From positions 62,001 to 126,000 of the forward strand of contig NZ_LWTX01000012.1 in NCBI RefSeq assembly GCF_002094305.1: 64,000 bases of DNA, given 5' to 3'. The notes under the pieces are model-generated. The model was not told the DNA's origin and did not search any database. It was given only the letters and a program-made list of their open reading frames with translations. The position numbers and the translations under genes were made by a program. Source of the stretch: Prescottella equi (lineage in GTDB: Bacteria; Actinomycetota; Actinomycetes; Mycobacteriales; Mycobacteriaceae). Shown piece after piece: positions 31,201 through 41,683 of this stretch (its first letter is position 1; the number at the start of each line of letters is the position of its first letter).

Positions 31201-34200
31201 GTACCCGGCGAGCGCGTGCAACGCCTCCAGCCACAGCTCGGCGAGCTGCTGGACGTCTGCCCGGTCGAGCACTCCCGTCGGATACGTCCACGACGCCTGC
31301 AGCGCGCCGCCGTCGGGTCGTGCGCGCACCCCGGCGGAGATGTCGAGGGCCGCGGACACCGGCATGTCGGGGTCCTGGGTGAGGCCGAGACCCCCGGCCT
31401 GCACCGGCATCCACGGACCCGGTCCGGAGGCGGGGCCGTCCGCGACGGTGAGCCGGCCCAGATAGTTCAGCATGATCTGCGGCGACGACCGCAGGCGACG
31501 ACCCGCGTCGCCGTCGAGTTCGGTGAGCATCCCGTAACCGATGCCGTGGTGGGGAGCGGACCGTAGGTGTTCCTTGACGAGTTTGACGGCCGCCCCCGCG
31601 GCAGGCCCACCGGCCCACGCGTCGTCGAGATCGATCCCCGAAAGATCCGGCCGCACCGGGTGAATGGTGGTGAACCAGCCCACCGTCCGGCTCAGGTCGG
31701 CGCCGGGTACCGCGTCCTCCTCGCGACCGTGCCCCTCGACGCCGAGCAGCACGGCGTCGTCGCCCGGACCGCGCAGCGTCGTCCACCGTGCGACGGCCAG
31801 TGCGAGCGCGGCGAGCAGCACGTCCTGGGCGGAGCCGTGAATCGCGGTGGGCAGACTCGTCAGCAGTAGCGCGGTGTCGGAGACCGGGGCGTCGACGAGC
31901 ACCGTGTCCGTCGTCGCGTGTACGTCCCGATCCGGGTCCGGGTGGCGCCGGCCGATCGGTGGATCGGCACCGCCGACGACGTCCTCCCACAGGGACAGTT
32001 CGTTCATCCGGTCGGAGACGGTGTCGCGAAGGGCGTACGCCCACCTGCGCATCGACGTGCCGACCGGGTCCAGTTCGGGTCGGCGCCCGTCGACCGACTG
32101 GGCCCACGCCGCGGCGAGATCGGGCACGATCACCCGCCACGACACCCCGTCGACCACGGTGTGGTGAACGACGACGAGCAGGCGACCGCTTCCGTCCGGT
32201 CCGTCGAACCAGACGAGCCGGATCATGCTGCCCGCCGCGGGATCCAGTCGATCGGCGGACGCCTGCAGTTCCGCCTCCGCGAGACGTGCGAACCCGTCCT
32301 CGAAGTCCCGTACCGGGTATCGGGAGACGACGTCCCGGGCATCGACGGCCCCGATCGGGAGAACCTCGGTCCGCCAACCGGACTCGTCGTGGTCGAGGCG
32401 GGCGCGAAGCATGTCGTGGCGGTCCAGGACCGCCTGCGCGGCCGCGAGCAGGTCCGACTCCCGCACCCCGTCCGGGAGGTTCAGCAGCACCGATTGCGCG
32501 AAGCGGCCTATCCGGCGACCGGCGCGCCGCACCAGCCACGCCAGGATCGGAGTGAGCGGTACATCTCCGACGCCGCCCCCGTCGAGCTCGGCAAGGGACT
32601 CGCCCCCTGCGTCGTCGGACATCGCGACCGCCGCGAGGGCCGCGACGGTTCGGCGATCGAACACGTCCCGCGGTGTCACGGACAGCCCGGCCGCCTTCGC
32701 CCGTGCCACGAGCTGGATCGACATGATGCTGTCGCCACCGAGATCGAAGAACGAGTCCTCGACCCCGACCGTCTCCAAGCCCAGCACGTCCGCGAAGACA
32801 CGCACGAGGGCCGTCTCGGCGGGGGTCGCGGGCGGACGGGTCGCCGACACCTCGGCGCCGACCGCCGGCTCCGGCAACGCCGCGCGGTCGAGCTTGCCGT
32901 GCACGGTCATCGGGATCCGTGCCAGCACCGTGATGTGGCGCGGCACCATGTACGACGGCAATCGGGCGGCAACGATGTCGTGCAACCGTGCGGTGTCGAC
33001 GTCGGCGCCCGCCGCCGGGACCACGTACGCCACCAACCGGTCCCCGAGACGACCCACGCCACGGACGTCGGCGGCGGCGTGTGCCACGGCCGGATGCTGT
33101 GTCAGCACCGCCTCGATCTCGCCGAGTTCGATCCGGTGACCGTGCAGCTTGATCTGTCGGTCGCCGCGGCCGAAGTACTCCAGTGTGCCTACGTCGGTCC
33201 ACCGCACCCGGTCCCCGGTGCGGTACATGCGCTCGCCGGGTTCTCCGCTCGGGTCGGCCACGAAGCGGGCCGACGTCAGCGCGGGCCGGCGATGGTAGCC
33301 GCGGGCCAGCCCGGGCCCGGCCAGGTACAGCTCGCCGGGTGTGCCGACCGGGACGGGCCTGAGCCGATCGTCGAGGACGAGGGCGTGGAAGCCTCGGATG
33401 GGTCCGCCGATCGTCACGGCATCGCCCGGTTCCAGCCCCGCGCTCGCCGTCCCGATCACGGTGGTCTCGGTGGGGCCGTAGGCGTCGATCATCGTGCGGC
33501 CGCGCGCCCAGCGGGCGACGACGTCGGGCGGCAGCGCTTCACCGGCCGCGAGCACACACGTCAGGCGGTCGAGCTCGGCCGCACCGTCGGAATCGGCACC
33601 CGTCGGTGTCATCGCCAGCGCGGTCGGTGTCATGATGCAGTGCGTCACCTGCTCGGACGCCAGCAGCCGACGCAGCTCCTCACCGCCGTAGACGGTGGGC
33701 GGGACGATCACCAGCGTGGCTCCGACGCCGACCGCGAGCAGCAGTTCGAGGACCGACACGTCGAAACTGGGTGAGGTGAGCTGCAGGATCCGCGAGTCGG
33801 GTGCGGTCCCACACCGCTCGTGGAGGTCGGCAGCGAAGTTCGCCAGTCCCCGGTGCGTGACGGCGACGCCCTTGGGGACGCCGGTGGACCCCGAGGTGTA
33901 GATCAGGTAGGCGACGTCGTCGACCCGCAGCGGCGCCGTCCGCTCGTCATCGCGTATCGGTCCGGTCGGATCGATTGCCGTGGAGAAATTCTCGTCGACC
34001 GCTCGCCACGGGACGATGTCGACGAACGAGTCCCGCAGCTCCGCCGTGGTGAGTCCGAGCACCGCACCCGAGTCGCGCAGCATCAGCTCGATGCGGTCCG
34101 GGGGATGCGCCGGGTCGACCGGCAGGAAGGCTGCGCCGGACTTCGCGACCGCCCATACGCCGACGAGGTAGTCGAGGGACCGCGGCATGCCCAGCGCCAC

Positions 34201-37200
34201 CACGGCGCCGGGACCGATCTCCTCGTCGATCAGTGTGCGGGCCAGTTCGTCGGATATCCGGTCGAGCTCGCCGTAGGTGACGTCGGCGCCCTCGAACCGG
34301 AGCGCGGGCCGCCTCGGATCCCTGTCGGCTGCGGCCGACAGCAGGTTCGGCAGGGTACGCGGCTCGATCGCCGGCAGGCCCCGGACCGGTGCCAGCACGG
34401 CATGTTCGGCGGGTTCGAGCAGTTCGATGTCCCCGACGGCGGTATCGGCGGACGCCGTCACCGCCTTCAGTATCCGCAGCAGCCGGTCGGCGAACCCGCG
34501 CACCGTCCGGGCGTCGAAGATGTCGGTCGCGAACACGATCCCGGCCGTCATGCCCGCGGCGGCGCCGTCGGCGTCGAACTCCTCCGCCACGCTCACCTGG
34601 AGGTCGAAATTGGCGATGTCGTAGTCGGATTCGACGGTGCGCACCCGAACACCGGGAAGTTGCACGTCCGGGCGCGCGATCGTGCGGAACTCGAGCAGCA
34701 CCTGGAACAGCGGCGAATGCGTGGTGGACCGGGGCGGATCCACCGCGTCGACCACCCGCTCGAACGGCGCGTCGGCGTGCATGAACGCACCCAGGTCGGC
34801 CTCCCGGACCCGATGCAGCAGCTCCGCGAACGAACAGCTCCCGCCGACGGCGCACCGCAGGACGAGCGTGTTGACGAACATCCCCACCATGTCGTCGAGC
34901 GCGGCCGCGCCCCGGCCCGCGATCGGGGTGCCGACGGTGACGTCCTCGGTGCCGCCGAGACGGGCCAGCAGGACGGCGAGCGCGGCGTGCATCACCATGA
35001 ATACGCTCGCGTCGTGTGCGCGCGCGAGATCGACGATGCGTGCGTGCAGCTGCGCGGGGAGTTCGAACTCGACGCGGCCGCCCTGCTGTGAGCGCACGTC
35101 GGGACGGGCGCGATCGCACGGCAGGTCCAGCACCGCGGGAAGGTCCGCCAGGGTCGTCGTCCAATAGTCCAGCTGGCGGGCGAGCAGCGAGGCCGGGTCG
35201 TCGGCGTCCCCCAGCCACTCCGACTGCCACAGTGCGTAATCCGCGTACTGCACGGGGCGCGGGGTCCGCGACGGTACGCCCGAAGCGGTCCGCGTCGCAT
35301 AAGCCGTCACGAGGTCGCGCGCCAGCACGCCCAGCGAGAAGCCGTCGGCCAGGATGTGATGCAGGACCACGGTCAGCACGTGCTCGGTGTCGCCGAGTCG
35401 GAAGAGACCGGCGCGTAGCGGCACCTGCGCCGAGACGTCGAAGCCCCGCGACATCAGGGCCCGCATCCGCTGCTGCAGGTCGGCCTCGTCGTCGACGTCC
35501 GCGCGATCGATTCCGAGGCCGGTCCGATCGAGGGGCAGCACCTCCTGCCGGGGACCGGCGTCGTCGAGCGGGTAGACCGTGCGCAGCGACTCGTGCCGCG
35601 CCACCACGTCACCGATCGCCTCGTCGAGCGCGTCCCGATCGAGCGGTCCCGACAGTGTCAGGGAAAGTGAGATGTTGTACGCCGCCGAGTCCGTGTCGAA
35701 CTGGTTGACGAACCAGATCCGTTGCTGCGCGGGCGAGAGCGGAATCCGTGGGGGGCGGGGTCGCGCGACGAGGGGCGGACGAGCTCGTGGGCCCGCGTCC
35801 GTCCCCGAGACCCGGCGTGCCAGCCCCGCGACGGTGGGTGCGTCGAACACGTCCCGGATCCCGACTTCGACACCCGTCGCGTCACCGACGCGCGACGCCA
35901 ATTGTGCTGCCACCAAGGAGTTCCCGCCGAGCACGAAGAAATCGTCGTCGACACCGACCTGCTCGAGCCCGAGCAGACCGCGGACCGCCGCCGCCACGGA
36001 TTCCTCGACGGGGTCACGGGGCGCCACAAGCACACGATCGGTGTCCTCGGGAGCGGGCAGCGCCGTGCGGTCGAGTTTGCCGTGCGCCGTGATCGGCAGA
36101 TGTTCGAGGACCGTGACCACCGACGGCACCATGTAGCCCGGCAGCGTGCGCGCCGCGGCCTCGCGCACCGCGCCCGGATCCACCCGCACCCCGTCGGACG
36201 CCACCACGTAGCCGAGGATCCGGACGCCGGATGCCGCGTCGGAGGCGACCGCGACGGCCGAGCCCACCCCGGGCACCGCGGCGAGGACCGACTCCACCTC
36301 TCCGAGTTCCACACGGTAGCCACGGACCTGGACCTGCGCGTCGACGCGCCCCGCGAACCGCAGCGTCCCGTCGGCCCTCCACGCGCCCAGGTCCCCCGTC
36401 CGGTACATCCGGGTGCCGGCGCCGAACGGATCCGCCACGAACCGGCCCGCGGTCAGCCCGGGCCGGTCCAGGTAGCCGCGTGCCAGCTGGGCACCGGCGA
36501 CGTACAGTTCACCCACCACGCCTGGCGGCGCGGGATGCAGCCGCTCGTCGAGTACGCGGACCGCCATGCCCGGCAGCGGGTTCCCGATCGCGCCCGCGAT
36601 CGCGTGCGACGCGGACGCCGCGCTCACCGGGCAGTGGGTGACGTGCACACACGTCTCGGTGATCCCGTACATGTTCGTCAGCAGCGGGTGGGTGTCACCC
36701 CGACGCTCGAACCACCCCGACAGTTGCCCGGGATCCAGCACCTCACCACCGAATATCACGTGCCGCAGCCGCAGTCCGGGTTCGCCGGCGTCCCTCCTCG
36801 TCACCGCTTCGACCAGTTGCCCGAACGCGCCCGGGGTCTGACTCAGGACGGTCACGCCCTCGTCGCGCAACAGGGCGAGGAAATCGCGCGGCGATCGGGC
36901 CGTGTCGCGATCGACCACCACGACGGTCGCGCCGTGCAGCAGCGCGCCCCACATTTCCCACACCGCGAAATCGAATGCGTACGAATGGAACATCGTCCAC
37001 ACGTCCGACGCGTCGAACCGGAAGAGCGGCCCCGTGCGCTCGAACAGGGTGACCACGCTGCGGTGCGCCACCGCGACCCCCTTGGGTCGTCCCGTGGAGC
37101 CGGACGTGTAGATGACGTACGCGGCTGCGTCCGGTCGCAACCGCACCGTCCGGTCGTCGTCGGTGACCGGGTTCGAGGGCATCTCGGCGACCGCACCGCG

Positions 37201-40200
37201 AACAGCGTCGGCGCCGAGATCGACGAGCGGGACGGCGGTGGGGACCGACGACAACCGGTGCGCACCGGCGGCATCGACGAGGACGCACGCCGGTCGAGCA
37301 TCGGAGAGCAGGAAGGCGACGCGCTCGTCCGGGTACTCGATGTCCACCGGCACGTAGGCGGCCCCCGCACCGACGACCGCCGCGAGGGCGACCGGCAGGT
37401 CCACCGACCTCGTCATCGCGACGGCCACCCGCGACTCCGGCCCGATTTCGCGCTCGATCAGCCAGCGGGACAGCCGGTTCGTTCGTTCGGCCAGCTCCCG
37501 ATACGTCAGCCGGGACGCGCCTGCGACGACGGCGACCGCCGCCGGGTCCGCCGCGACCGCCCGGGCCAGCAGGTCGGGGAGAGTCGCCGGTGCGCCGAGT
37601 GTGTCCGGCGGCAGCGTCGACAGTGCACGTTCGGGCGCGTCGGTGATCTCGAGATCTCCGATCACGACGTCGCCGTCCGCGGCGACCGCGTCGAGAATGC
37701 GGTGCAGACGCCGGGCGGCGCCCGTGATGGTCGCGTGCTCGAACAGATCACGTGCGAAATGCAGTGCCAGCGAAAGACCCTGTGGATGCCCGTCCCGGTC
37801 GACCTGTTCCCGCACACTCAACTGCAGTTCGAACTTCGCGACGCCGGTGTCGATCTCGCACACGTCGGCGACCACGCCCGGCAACTCCACCGCGGTGGTC
37901 ACGGCCGTCTGCAGTTCCAACAGCACCTGGACGAGCGGGGCGTGCGCCGGTGAGCGGTCGGTCGCCAGTTCCTCGACGAGGCGCTCGAACGGCAAGTCCG
38001 CGTTGGCGAGGGCCGCCAGGTCGATGTCGCGGACACCCGCCAGCAGTTCGACGAACGTGGACGCCGGGTCGACGTCGGTGCGCAGCACCAGAGTATTGAC
38101 GAACATGCCCACCGACTCGTCGAGTTCCGGGACCGTCCGTCCCGCCACCGGGGTGCCGATCGCGACGTCCCGCCCCGCTCCGAGGCGCGCCAGCAGCGCC
38201 GCGAACGCGGCATGGAGCACCATGAACAGCGTGCAGTCGCACTCGCGCCCCAGGTCGAGCAGTCGCCGGTGCGTGTCCGCGCCGACGTCGAGCGTGACCG
38301 TTGCCCCGCGGGTCGTCATCGTCGCGGAGCGTGGGCGATCGTGCGGCAGCGCGATGGCAGGCGGAAGGTCCGCCAACCGGGCCGTCCAGTACTGCAGCTG
38401 GTGGGCCGCGACCGACCGGCCGTCGCGCTCGTCGCCGAGCATGTCGCGTTGCCACAGCGCGTAATCGGCGTACTGAACCGGCAGCGGGGTCCAACGGGGT
38501 GGACCGCCCGCCCGCCGCGCGGCGTACGCGACCATGACGTCGCGCGCCAGCGGCGACACGGACTGCCCGTCCGCCGCGATGTGGTGCACGACCACCGCCA
38601 GTACGTGTTCCTCCGGCCCGAGCCGGAACAGCTGCGCGCGCAGTGGAGGTTCTTCCCGAACATCGAATCCCACCACCGACACTCGGCGAATCTGCTCCCA
38701 TGCCTCGTGCCGTTCCGCGGCCGCCGGTCTCACGTCCGGCACGGCCGACTCGGCGGGAACGATCACCTGTTGGGGGCCTTCGGCATCCACCGGGAACACC
38801 GTGCGCAGCGCCTCGTGACGCTCGACGACGTCACCGATCGCAGCGCGCAGTGCCGCGACATCGAGCTGTCCGGTCAAGGTCACCGCGAACGCGATGTTGT
38901 ACACCGGCGAACCCGTGTCGAGCTGGTTGACGAACCACATCCGCTGCTGCGCCGGTGAGAGCGGCAGTCGCGCCGGTCGATCCGGGCGCGCGAGTGGCAG
39001 GAGCGGCACCGGTGCGTCCGTCGCTCCGTCCGTCTCCCTCGACGCGCCGACGTGCCCCGCGAGGCGGTGCGCGGTGGGTGCCTCGAACAGATCGCGCACC
39101 GTCAGCGTCACCCCGAGGGCCGCGTTCAACCGGGCCACGACCTTGGTGGCCACCAGCGAGTCGCCGCCGAGATCGAAGAAGCTGTCTTCCGGCCGAACCG
39201 GCCGGTTCGCGTGCAGAACCTCGGTGAAGACGTCCACGATCGCCTGTTCGGTGACGTCGTCCGCGTCCGGTTCACGCTGCTCGGACGGCGCGGGTTGCTC
39301 CGACCGGACGGAGAGTGGCGTCGGGGAGGCCGATGTGGGGGCCGGGGCGGCGCCCAGGTGCACCTCCGCGAGCGACCGCTGCGGATCCGCGGCGACGAAT
39401 CGTTCCAGGAAGTCCAGGAAGCGCCGGTGGTGGGAGGCCTCGATCTCTGCCGTGTACCGATTCGGGTTGGCCCGGAAGTCGACGAACGTTCTTACCGGCG
39501 TGCCGGATTGGTAGACGTTGACCAGCACATCGTCCACCGGACCGGAGGTGATGATGTGGAACTCCGTCTCCAGCGAATCCATCACGATCTCGGGATGGAA
39601 GAACATCACGTTGACGATGGGCGCCGTGAGATCCGTTCCGAGATCGCGCTGGATGTCGGCGCGACTGCACCGTTGATGTCGCAGCGCTGCAACCAGTTCG
39701 ACCTGCACCCGGCCGACGAGGGCGCCGACGGTGTCGTCGTCGCGCATCTCGACCCGGATAGGCACCAGGTTGACGGTCATCCCGCCCGACCGCCGCAGTA
39801 CGGCCGTGGTGCGCGCCGAGACGGGGATGTCCACGACCACGTCGCGGCTTCCCGTCGTGCGACTCAGGAAACAGGCGAACGCGGCGATGATGCGCGCCGC
39901 GGCCGAGGCGTCCGGCCCCTGTCCGTCCTCGGACCGTTCGAGCCTACGCATCGCCCGGTTCGACAACGGCGATGTCACGAGCCGGCTTTCGGCCACCGCG
40001 GGCGCACCGGCACCCACGAGCGTCACGCCGCGGACGCCGTCCAGTCGGTGCGCCCAGTACGCCCGGTCCGTATCGTGTCTATCCGACGCCCGATAACGCT
40101 CGTCGATGTCGTGGAGGGATCTCAGATCGGTCGCGGCCGCCGGATCCGGTTCGCGTCCCTCCACCGCGGCGGTGTAGAGGTGGGCGATGCGGTAGAGCAT

Positions 40201-40683
40201 GGTCGCCGCGCCGTAGCCGTCGAGTGCGATGTGGTGACTTCTGCTGTACCACAAGAAATGTCGATCGCCCACCTGGAGGATGACGGTCTGGACGAGACGG
40301 TCCACCGACAGGTCGACCGGAGTGGCGATCTCGCGCTGCATCCACACGTGCGCCGCTGCCACGGGGTCGACGTGGGCCCGGAGGTCCACCAGCTCGATCG
40401 ACGTGTCCCGGGCGGGGTCGACGTACTGCATCGGATCACCGTCGACGGTCACGACCCGCAGGAACGGGGATTCGAACTCGTGGGCCGCACGCACGTTCGC
40501 CGCCCGTAGCCGGTCGATGTCGAGGGGGCCGTGGATGTCGACGTACTGCGCGATAAACAAGGGGACGTCGGGCGCGAGTTGCTGCGCGAACCACAGCGCG
40601 CGCTGCGCCTCCGACAGTGGGAACCGGCGCGGGGACGCCTCGACGCCGGTCATGTGAGGATCGGGAGGTTCGGGTGAATCCAC
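16234..40683 (-). CDS. Giant hexamodular nonribosomal peptide synthetase with A-less Cs-PCP start and C-terminal TE
   Basis: A single 8149-residue protein, open over 24.45 kb. Domain order is Cs-PCP, C-A-PCP, C-A-PCP-E, C-A-PCP, C-A-PCP-E, C-A-PCP, C-A-PCP-TE: seven condensation, six adenylation, seven carrier, two epimerisation and one thioesterase domain. All C and E domains keep HHxxxDG. Carrier serines are at residues about 509, 1589, 2652, 4185, 5255, 6790 and 7848. The TE serine is in GWSLGG at about 7980. The two C domains after E domains have the D-donor type start ([20 protein letters not shown]). The product should be an N-capped hexapeptide with D residues at positions 2 and 4. GTG 40683 has GGGGG 8 bases upstream; ATG 40653 is possible. 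No MbtH or PPTase gene is in the window. Confidence 0.97.
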   Translation of the reverse strand: MDSPEPPDPHMTGVEASPRRFPLSEAQRALWFAQQLAPDVPLFIAQYVDIHGPLDIDRLRAANVRAAHEFESPFLRVVTVDGDPMQYVDPARDTSIELVDLRAHVDPVAAAHVWMQREIATPVDLSVDRLVQTVILQVGDRHFLWYSRSHHIALDGYGAATMLYRIAHLYTAAVEGREPDPAAATDLRSLHDIDERYRASDRHDTDRAYWAHRLDGVRGVTLVGAGAPAVAESRLVTSPLSNRAMRRLERSEDGQGPDASAAARIIAAFACFLSRTTGSRDVVVDIPVSARTTAVLRRSGGMTVNLVPIRVEMRDDDTVGALVGRVQVELVAALRHQRCSRADIQRDLGTDLTAPIVNVMFFHPEIVMDSLETEFHIITSGPVDDVLVNVYQSGTPVRTFVDFRANPNRYTAEIEASHHRRFLDFLERFVAADPQRSLAEVHLGAAPAPTSASPTPLSVRSEQPAPSEQREPDADDVTEQAIVDVFTEVLHANRPVRPEDSFFDLGGDSLVATKVVARLNAALGVTLTVRDLFEAPTAHRLAGHVGASRETDGATDAPVPLLPLARPDRPARLPLSPAQQRMWFVNQLDTGSPVYNIAFAVTLTGQLDVAALRAAIGDVVERHEALRTVFPVDAEGPQQVIVPAESAVPDVRPAAAERHEAWEQIRRVSVVGFDVREEPPLRAQLFRLGPEEHVLAVVVHHIAADGQSVSPLARDVMVAYAARRAGGPPRWTPLPVQYADYALWQRDMLGDERDGRSVAAHQLQYWTARLADLPPAIALPHDRPRSATMTTRGATVTLDVGADTHRRLLDLGRECDCTLFMVLHAAFAALLARLGAGRDVAIGTPVAGRTVPELDESVGMFVNTLVLRTDVDPASTFVELLAGVRDIDLAALANADLPFERLVEELATDRSPAHAPLVQVLLELQTAVTTAVELPGVVADVCEIDTGVAKFELQLSVREQVDRDGHPQGLSLALHFARDLFEHATITGAARRLHRILDAVAADGDVVIGDLEITDAPERALSTLPPDTLGAPATLPDLLARAVAADPAAVAVVAGASRLTYRELAERTNRLSRWLIEREIGPESRVAVAMTRSVDLPVALAAVVGAGAAYVPVDIEYPDERVAFLLSDARPACVLVDAAGAHRLSSVPTAVPLVDLGADAVRGAVAEMPSNPVTDDDRTVRLRPDAAAYVIYTSGSTGRPKGVAVAHRSVVTLFERTGPLFRFDASDVWTMFHSYAFDFAVWEMWGALLHGATVVVVDRDTARSPRDFLALLRDEGVTVLSQTPGAFGQLVEAVTRRDAGEPGLRLRHVIFGGEVLDPGQLSGWFERRGDTHPLLTNMYGITETCVHVTHCPVSAASASHAIAGAIGNPLPGMAVRVLDERLHPAPPGVVGELYVAGAQLARGYLDRPGLTAGRFVADPFGAGTRMYRTGDLGAWRADGTLRFAGRVDAQVQVRGYRVELGEVESVLAAVPGVGSAVAVASDAASGVRILGYVVASDGVRVDPGAVREAAARTLPGYMVPSVVTVLEHLPITAHGKLDRTALPAPEDTDRVLVAPRDPVEESVAAAVRGLLGLEQVGVDDDFFVLGGNSLVAAQLASRVGDATGVEVGIRDVFDAPTVAGLARRVSGTDAGPRARPPLVARPRPPRIPLSPAQQRIWFVNQFDTDSAAYNISLSLTLSGPLDRDALDEAIGDVVARHESLRTVYPLDDAGPRQEVLPLDRTGLGIDRADVDDEADLQQRMRALMSRGFDVSAQVPLRAGLFRLGDTEHVLTVVLHHILADGFSLGVLARDLVTAYATRTASGVPSRTPRPVQYADYALWQSEWLGDADDPASLLARQLDYWTTTLADLPAVLDLPCDRARPDVRSQQGGRVEFELPAQLHARIVDLARAHDASVFMVMHAALAVLLARLGGTEDVTVGTPIAGRGAAALDDMVGMFVNTLVLRCAVGGSCSFAELLHRVREADLGAFMHADAPFERVVDAVDPPRSTTHSPLFQVLLEFRTIARPDVQLPGVRVRTVESDYDIANFDLQVSVAEEFDADGAAAGMTAGIVFATDIFDARTVRGFADRLLRILKAVTASADTAVGDIELLEPAEHAVLAPVRGLPAIEPRTLPNLLSAAADRDPRRPALRFEGADVTYGELDRISDELARTLIDEEIGPGAVVALGMPRSLDYLVGVWAVAKSGAAFLPVDPAHPPDRIELMLRDSGAVLGLTTAELRDSFVDIVPWRAVDENFSTAIDPTGPIRDDERTAPLRVDDVAYLIYTSGSTGVPKGVAVTHRGLANFAADLHERCGTAPDSRILQLTSPSFDVSVLELLLAVGVGATLVIVPPTVYGGEELRRLLASEQVTHCIMTPTALAMTPTGADSDGAAELDRLTCVLAAGEALPPDVVARWARGRTMIDAYGPTETTVIGTASAGLEPGDAVTIGGPIRGFHALVLDDRLRPVPVGTPGELYLAGPGLARGYHRRPALTSARFVADPSGEPGERMYRTGDRVRWTDVGTLEYFGRGDRQIKLHGHRIELGEIEAVLTQHPAVAHAAADVRGVGRLGDRLVAYVVPAAGADVDTARLHDIVAARLPSYMVPRHITVLARIPMTVHGKLDRAALPEPAVGAEVSATRPPATPAETALVRVFADVLGLETVGVEDSFFDLGGDSIMSIQLVARAKAAGLSVTPRDVFDRRTVAALAAVAMSDDAGGESLAELDGGGVGDVPLTPILAWLVRRAGRRIGRFAQSVLLNLPDGVRESDLLAAAQAVLDRHDMLRARLDHDESGWRTEVLPIGAVDARDVVSRYPVRDFEDGFARLAEAELQASADRLDPAAGSMIRLVWFDGPDGSGRLLVVVHHTVVDGVSWRVIVPDLAAAWAQSVDGRRPELDPVGTSMRRWAYALRDTVSDRMNELSLWEDVVGGADPPIGRRHPDPDRDVHATTDTVLVDAPVSDTALLLTSLPTAIHGSAQDVLLAALALAVARWTTLRGPGDDAVLLGVEGHGREEDAVPGADLSRTVGWFTTIHPVRPDLSGIDLDDAWAGGPAAGAAVKLVKEHLRSAPHHGIGYGMLTELDGDAGRRLRSSPQIMLNYLGRLTVADGPASGPGPWMPVQAGGLGLTQDPDMPVSAALDISAGVRARPDGGALQASWTYPTGVLDRADVQQLAELWLEALHALAGYARTPGAGGLTPSDLDLVELDQSGIDALEATRPRLADVWPVTPLQAGLLFHAHLAEDAPDTDAYLIQLVIELRGEPARERLRDAARSLLDRYPNLRAGFVDDAGGETIQVIESDVTVPWREVDLSGETPADVESRWQALAAEDRATPFAMDRPPLLRFTLVRVGHGSYRLLLTHHHILLDGWSTPLLLQRLLMQYAAEPDVTAPFPAGDYRDYLAWLATRDRDASVAAWCRALDGVADPTLLAAPDAPETAGASHDLDLVLSDADTAALTRVARDHGVTVNTVVQVAWALVLGVLIGRTDVVFGATVSGRHANVPGIESMIGLLVNTVPVRVRTDPRETVGELLRRVQREQAALMEHHDVALADVQQAAGPGAVFDTLTVFESYPIDRSGLERGADIAGLSVTAVRGIDATHYPVTLRAALTDRLHLTVKYRSGAVDRADAELLRARVQAALDVVTHHHDRTIARVDLSTPAERKEWLPSGGPAAAPALLPQILASGAVANPDGLAVTAADGSLTYRELDERSNRLARSLVRAGAGPGAAVACALPRSAVSVQAMWAVAKSGAAFLPVDPAYPRERIENMLADADVGVGVTSAADRRHLPDTVRWILLDDPATVGGGESTDAVTDRDRAAPIHVDDVAYLIYTSGSTGRPKGVAVTHRGLTSLVDEMHSRYPISPAARCLHVCSPSFDFAVLELLQAGAAGAALVVAPPDVYGGAALADLLVAQRITHVCITPAALATVEPGRFDDLAVLVVGGDAVGTELVAGWATGRTMIDGYGPAESTIVTTFSAPLVPGADVPIGTPVLGTGVLVLDEYLRPVPPGVPGELYVVGVGLARGYHRRPGLTAARFVACPRGAAGTRMYRTGDIVRRRPDGALDYLGRSDFQVKVRGLRIELGEIEAVLVAHPAVAHSVTVARRRGAGDSLLASYVVPATDDGIDVTELTEFAARRLPRHMLPNAIVVLGELPVTPVGKLDRDALPEPGFGRPTAPYRAPRTPAEEQVVAVFAEITGADRVGLDDNFFGLGGNSLGATRVVARINRALGSGLDVRDLFECGTAGRLAERASERARAESPAGLRGGVRPERPPLSWAQERMWFVDQFDPTSAAYNVPMVLRLTGTLDTRALRAALTDVVERQESLRTVFPSGPSGPSQVTVAATDVVGDLEAEPVRHQDLDARIGDLLRAGFDVAREVPVRARILRLDPEVHVLVLVLHHIVADGFSIAPLARDVAVAYAARVAGRPPGWEPLTVQYADFALWQRRVLGDPDDPSSMLAREEAYWLDRLAGAPPVTTLPLDRPRGARRSTRGGRVELSVGPDVHRALSGIAEQHDSTMFMVVHTALAVLLARIGQDRDVVIGTPVAGRGEAELDDVVGMFVNTLALRTEIDPAAVFGAVLALVRDVDIEAFAHADLPFERLVVRSGAERTTSYAPLFQVLLEFRNVEAPRLELPGLTVEAVGIEAREAKFDLQFGIGEQHDERGAPAGLRGEIVYATDIFDESTAAGLAGMLSRLLTAVAGDPGIAVGDVGLIDAPAPVAVPVTAEGTLADLFGAAAAADPDAVAVVCGDERITYRDLDTHSNRLARWLIERGIGPESVVAVAMERTVDLVAALAGIVRAGAAYLPVDPGYPPERIGFVVRDAGARTLLTDAGSAAGLSDVTLPEHTEIVGLDAEDVRQRIDGRPSGPIADHERVRRLQPDSPAYVIYTSGSTGRPKGVVVTHRNVVTLLSGARDVIGFDASDVWTLFHSYAFDFAVWELWGALGFGGRVVVVDRHTARAPDDFLALLAAESVTLLSQTPSAFGQLARAEADSDRPLALRRVVFGGEALDAKRLADWVARRGADRPALINMYGITETCVHVTWHPVDAAEVDSSRTVGSVIGVGLPGIGVRVLDDRLHPVPVGVVGELYVAGPQVARGYLHRPDLTASRFVPDPCAPSRRMYRSGDRVRWTRSGDLEYIGRADFQVQVRGFRVEPGEVEAALTAVPGVAAAVVLARAESAGADRLLGYVVPEPGQTVTAETVTDAVGQRLPSYMVPSTVTVLGEFPLTSNGKIDRAALPDPRPVGGEGRPPATDVERILTDLFADVLGAESVGVDDSFFGLGGDSIMSIQLVSRAKAAGVTITPRDVFEYRTVARLADVAAQLDRPRVELLPELPGGGVGDVATTPVVHWLAERSGDFHRYAQSLVLDVPVDLDPDALATAVDAVLDRHDMLRAQLRHDDRSRTGRRLTVRHPGAVDGRSVMRTVAVPTVHGSAFTEAARVALEEAADRLDPLSGSIIQIVLLTAPDGARLLVVVHHLAVDGVSWRILIPDLVAAYTGAVAGRDPDLAPVGTSMRTWADGLVTAAQDRVDELELWRSMTEPVGPSLAARQLDPNVDVGATTDRVEIALSAEVTRALTTTVPRVFHGSVDDGLVSALALAVAQWRRERGVDVDAVAVTLEGHGREDHVVPGADLSRTVGWFTTLHPVRFDLSDTDLDAATTGGPASDTVVKAVKETMRSIPDHGIGFGLLRYLNDETRPVLSARPVPEISFNYLGRFDTGAGGVWLPVEDAELRGVATPELSAPAVVDVNAAAVSGPDGPRITATWDFPRGLLNRGEVERLAQWWERAAEAIARRAGTPGAGGFTPTDLDLVALDQGAIEVLEDRYPELSDVWPLSPMQRGMMFHSELSADAADAYLVQLVLELDGAVEVPRLQRAAHALLGRHANLRTAFVRTPGGDAVEVVQGAVDVPWSEIDLREHSEPEAAARMRELLGTDRATAFDLSHAPLLRITLVHMPGDAERLVITNHHILFDGWSTPLLLEDLFALYAADGDPSGLSTPTSYRRYLHWLTTRDDSVTLRAWTDAIAGAAEPTLLADRSAATDRYVESRDLPFRLDADLTARLRVRAQDRGITLSTVVQTAWGIVLGLLTGRDDVVFGATVSGRPPDLAGVETAVGLFINTVPVRIRLDPYESLGDLLARIQTEQTAMLDHHHAGLEAVQRAAGPGAVFDTLTVFESYPLRDADGSGTEIAGLRVVGIDARDSAHYPLSVVAAVRDGLNVTMKFRPDVLPESEVAAIAQRLLRVLRFLADEPDRRVAALDFLSEAEHRALVPMRTGPGAAPRTLAAILDAAAARDGEALALVGDGREVTYGDLDRRSNRLARHLSHLGIGPESMVVLGIARSFESVLAVWAVARSGAAFVPIDPDYPPERVATMLADSGATVGVTTREHRSRLPDTLQWLVLDDPGFERAYETWPADAVSDADRTAPLLLDNVAYLIYTSGSTGRPKAVSVTHRGLGNYADVQRDRCGLSPDARTLHFSSPSFDVSVVEYLLCFAVGATMVIVPRTVYGGSELTAVLRKRRVTHAFITPAALASVDPSGLDDLECVLVGGESWSPELVEDWLPQCRILNAYGPTETTMVVNLEESAADRPAEHSLGPPIPGVTETVLDSCLRPVPAGIAGDVYIAGPGLARGYHRRPGLTAARFVADPYGAPGDRMYRTGDVGAWRPDGKLEYRGRSDFQVKVRGFRIELGEIDAVLTGHPDVRFAATLGRRGPAGDTMLVSYVVARDGHHVHVDELRRHLAERVPEYMVPTATVVLDDIPLTPVGKLDRRALPDPEFGLAATTFQAPTDPVEEAITGAFAEVLGLGRVGTGDNFFDLGGNSLSATRAVARLDASLGVDLGVRALFEAPTAAALAERIEHADTGPSGRPVLEVMPRPAEIPLSAAQQRMWFINQFDPSSPAYNVPMAVRLTGALDSSALRAAVGDVLTRHEALRTRFPVGAAGPIQDVRPAAEVTIDLEPVAVSGDDELTVRTRAIIATGFDVTERVPVDGGLFELAPDLHVLVLVAHHIVIDGLSLGPLSRDLMQAYVARTAGRPPDWDPLPVQYADYTLWQRALLGDENDPGSLRSRQLAYWTETLSGAPDLLGLPSDRPRPIQQSFRGDRVEFALDPGLHRRLLTFARDHGSSLFMTIHAALAVLLARLGDTDDIVVGTPVAGRGERDLDDLVGMFVGTLALRTRVDARRSFSELLESVRNVDLGAFAHADVPFERVVEELDPARSTAYSPLFQVALEFQNDESAGVELSGLRLEGVSIGAGMVKEDLEFVLGERFDGVGEPAGISGVVAFATDLFDRETVQGFADRFVRIVEAASSDPERPVGDIGILHPYELAGLAPARGAPDAPPLLLPDLLASAARNPDALAVVCDGRELTYRQLDEGANRLARHLIAMGAGPEGYVALGLSRSVSSVLAVWAVARTGAAFVPVDPNYPAERIARMLADCGATVGVTVRSCRERVPGSFDWVVLDDPDVAEAVAAEPATPISDADRRRPLRADHPAYLIYTSGSTGTPKGVVLTHRGLADLAAEERDRLLVTPTARTLHFASPSFDASVFETVMALSAGATMVVVPPDIYGGTEFAEILATGGVTHGFVTPTTLASLDPMGLESLRTLVVAGEPCPPELVRRWAPGRTMLNAYGPTETTIMANISAPMSPHRPVTLGGPIRGVREVVLDSRLHPVPRGVVGELYVAGSALARGYHRRPGTTAARFVADPFGAAGDRLYRTGDLVRWRTDDTLEYVGRSDFQVKVRGFRIEPGEIDTVLAAQPGVGFAVTLARRGPAGNMLLCSYVCPTVDAHVDPDEMRRAVARHLPAHMVPSAVTVLDRVPLTPTGKLDRDALPPPAFLAAPAVYREPQGPVETAVVDAFADVLGVERIGMDDSFFDLGGTSLLATGLVADLSARMGTRVSLQALFLNPTPAGLARRLETSAPDDVGAALAPVITLRAEGDGRPLFCVHPGIGLSWGYAGLVRFLPPERPVFGLQLPGISGGPQYASVEALAASYVDEIEAIAPDAACDLLGWSLGGVLAHAMAVELQRRGRPVGALAVMDSYPDDGTAPLLGRLDLADLLRGLGLEVTASDLTYDDAARMIDAHFGTSGGITGAHLERIDDGYANSRLLVHRYVPQVYDGDLLVFPALGDGDGDRRSAQEWRPLVTGDIDEHPVDCGHNDMVEGESLAVIGPALAAYLDRRD
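16237..20160 (-). other. NRPS module 6 (C-A-PCP) and terminal thioesterase
   Basis: The C domain has [12 protein letters not shown] and [11 protein letters not shown]. The A-domain code is DAFFVAAIMK, suggesting a hydrophobic residue. The carrier has [13 protein letters not shown]. The type I thioesterase (about 16237-16990) has [11 protein letters not shown] with the nucleophile serine and a likely catalytic histidine in [10 protein letters not shown]. It releases the peptide by hydrolysis or cyclisation. Confidence 0.87.
20190..23300 (-). other. NRPS module 5 (C-A-PCP), unassigned substrate
   Basis: The C domain is of the D-donor type ([26 protein letters not shown]). The A-domain code is DVVFLGAMVK. 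Core A3 reads [15 protein letters not shown], with Ala where Gly is usual, probably tolerated. The carrier has [13 protein letters not shown]. Confidence 0.82.
23390..27975 (-). other. NRPS module 4 (C-A-PCP-E), D-threonine-like specificity
   Basis: The A domain shares the segment [12 protein letters not shown] with module 1. Its code is DFWSVGMVHK, again one residue from a threonine code. The epimerase has [20 protein letters not shown] and FNYLGR. The expected residue is D-Thr or D-allo-Thr. Confidence 0.83.
28010..31110 (-). other. NRPS module 3 (C-A-PCP), unassigned substrate
   Basis: The C domain starts [15 protein letters not shown] and has [11 protein letters not shown], the type that accepts a D-configured donor, as expected after the module 2 epimerase. 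The A-domain code is DFLCVGGIVK and is not recognised. The carrier has [13 protein letters not shown]. Confidence 0.83.
31200..35755 (-). other. NRPS module 2 (C-A-PCP-E), D-residue, unassigned substrate
   Basis: The A-domain code read by alignment to GrsA is DVLILAAVIK, a hydrophobic pocket I cannot match to a known substrate. The carrier has [13 protein letters not shown], the form usual before E domains. The epimerase has [19 protein letters not shown] and LNYLGR, so it looks active. Confidence 0.85.
35800..38990 (-). other. NRPS module 1 (C-A-PCP), threonine-like specificity
   Basis: The C domain ([24 protein letters not shown]) is of the L-donor type. The A domain has [12 protein letters not shown] near 37,100. 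Aligning core A4-A5 to GrsA gives the ten-residue code DFWSIGMVHK. It differs from the classical threonine code DFWNIGMVHK only at the fourth position. The carrier domain motif is [13 protein letters not shown]. Confidence 0.85.
39050..40630 (-). other. NRPS loading unit: starter C domain plus carrier, no adenylation domain
   Basis: The starter condensation domain (about residues 18-455) has [12 protein letters not shown] and is EntF-like across its length, for example in the [11 protein letters not shown] region. A linker of roughly 30 residues rich in Pro, Ser and Ala follows. Then comes a complete carrier domain with [15 protein letters not shown] (Ser509). No adenylation motif lies between them. 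The carrier must therefore be charged in trans, receive an acyl chain, or be idle. Confidence 0.9.
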
Positions 40684-40712
40684 GTATCGCCCCCAAGGAG
40701 GTTCGCTTCGCC

Positions 40713-40732
40713 ACGGTGGCTCGCGCCACCGT
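40713..40732 (-). promoter_or_regulatory. Stem-loop in the NRPS leader
   Basis: ACGGTGGC and GCCACCGT form a perfect 8-bp stem with a 4-base loop. It lies 30 bases upstream of the NRPS GTG start and just upstream of its ribosome-binding site. It could affect mRNA stability or bind a repressor. Confidence 0.35.
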
Positions 40733-40790
40733 CGTCTGACGAGAACTCCCTCGGGCGGAAGCCGTCCTACGACGAGCAGCGCCTTATGTG

Positions 40791-40851
40791 CAGTATCCGC
40801 CCGCCTCGCAGTGCGGTCCAGATCGGCTGGTCAGGGGTGGTGTGGATACTG
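40791..40851. promoter_or_regulatory. Inverted pair of GGATACTG elements between NRPS and TetR genes
   Basis: CAGTATCC (40791-40798) and GGATACTG (40844-40851) are perfect inverted copies. Similarity extends outward (ATGTGCAGTATCC versus ATGTCAGTATCC after reverse complementing). One copy faces each of the two divergent genes. Each contains GATACT, which could be a -10 hexamer, so the pair may be twin promoters, operator half-sites, or both. Confidence 0.4.
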
Positions 40852-40857
40852 ACATTC

Positions 40858-41583
40858 ATGAGTGAGCGCGTCGAGGGCACGGGACCCGACACAGCCGGTG
40901 ACCCCGCGGACTTCCGGGTGCATGTCGCGACCCAGGCCATTCGCCTGTTCGCCGAGCACGGGTACGAGGCGACCACGGTCGAGCAGATCGCCGCGGCGGC
41001 GGGCATCTCGCGGCGCACGTTCTTCCGGCAGTTCCGGTCGAAGGAGGACGTGATCTTCGCCGATCACGAATCCCTGATCGCGCAGGCGTCCGCGTTCCTG
41101 TCCGCCACCACGGCGGACCCGTGGGAGGCGGTCTGCGACGCCGCGCGCCTGGTCTTCGACCGGTATCGCGAGAACCGGGAACTCTCGGTGCGCCGCTATC
41201 AGGTGGTCCAGCGGGTGCCCGCACTGCGCGACCGCGAATTGGTCACCGGTTATCGCTACGAGCGGGTGTTCAGCGACTACCTGCGGGCCGCCGTCCCCTC
41301 CGCCCCGCCCCTCGCCGTCATCGGCTTCACGGCCAGTGTCACTGCGTGCCACAACTACCTGCTCAGAGCCATGATCCGCGGTGACGAGCACGCCACGCCC
41401 GAGGCGCTGCGCGCCGCCCTCGCCGAGGTCCGGGACAAGTTCGCGCCCGGGGCCGCCGCGAGGCGCGCCCCGGCCACCTCCGCTCTCGGCGAGACGGTGA
41501 CGGTGGTGACGTACCCACCCGGTACGCCCGCCGACGAGGTGGCCCGGCAGGTACGCCGGCAACTCGAGGCGCAGCATCCTTGA
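40858..41583 (+). CDS. TetR family regulator divergent from the NRPS gene
   Basis: This 241-residue protein has the helix-turn-helix region ATTVEQIAAAAGISRRTFFRQFRSKEDVIF near the N-terminus (residues about 40-70) and a helical C-terminal domain. The RRTFFRQFRSKEDVIF form is shared with many mycobacterial lipid-related TetR proteins. ATG 40858 leaves a 174-base gap to the NRPS start. The gene sits between two possible targets: the NRPS gene upstream (divergent) and fadE25 downstream. The first of two TGGCACT-N-AGTGCCA palindromes begins 1 base after its stop codon. It could control either or both. Which it controls cannot be decided from sequence. Confidence 0.87.
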   Translation: MSERVEGTGPDTAGDPADFRVHVATQAIRLFAEHGYEATTVEQIAAAAGISRRTFFRQFRSKEDVIFADHESLIAQASAFLSATTADPWEAVCDAARLVFDRYRENRELSVRRYQVVQRVPALRDRELVTGYRYERVFSDYLRAAVPSAPPLAVIGFTASVTACHNYLLRAMIRGDEHATPEALRAALAEVRDKFAPGAAARRAPATSALGETVTVVTYPPGTPADEVARQVRRQLEAQHP

Positions 41584-41584
41584 C

Positions 41585-41599
41585 TGGCACTAAGTGCCA
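41585..41599. promoter_or_regulatory. Perfect palindromic operator, copy 1, upstream of fadE25
   Basis: TGGCACTAAGTGCCA has perfect 7-bp arms around a central A. It begins one base after the TetR stop codon and just upstream of a plausible promoter. Confidence 0.65.
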
Positions 41600-41602
41600 T
41601 GC

Positions 41603-41631
41603 TTGACTAAGGGTATTCGTGGACGTACGTA
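41603..41631 (+). promoter_or_regulatory. Candidate fadE25 promoter
   Basis: TTGACT and TACGTA are separated by 17 bases, close to a housekeeping sigma-factor promoter. The element lies between the two TGGCACT-N-AGTGCCA operators, so a repressor bound at either could block it. Confidence 0.45.
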
Positions 41632-41683
41632 CGCGATCGGCATGAACATGCCGAGGGGTACGGACAGCCAGCCCAACCAGGCC

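Noticed and set aside
16234-40683. Regularly repeated motifs that could suggest a CRISPR or tandem repeat
   Set aside because: The repeats are the conserved NRPS core motifs, spaced by whole modules of about 3-4.5 kb, and they code for protein.
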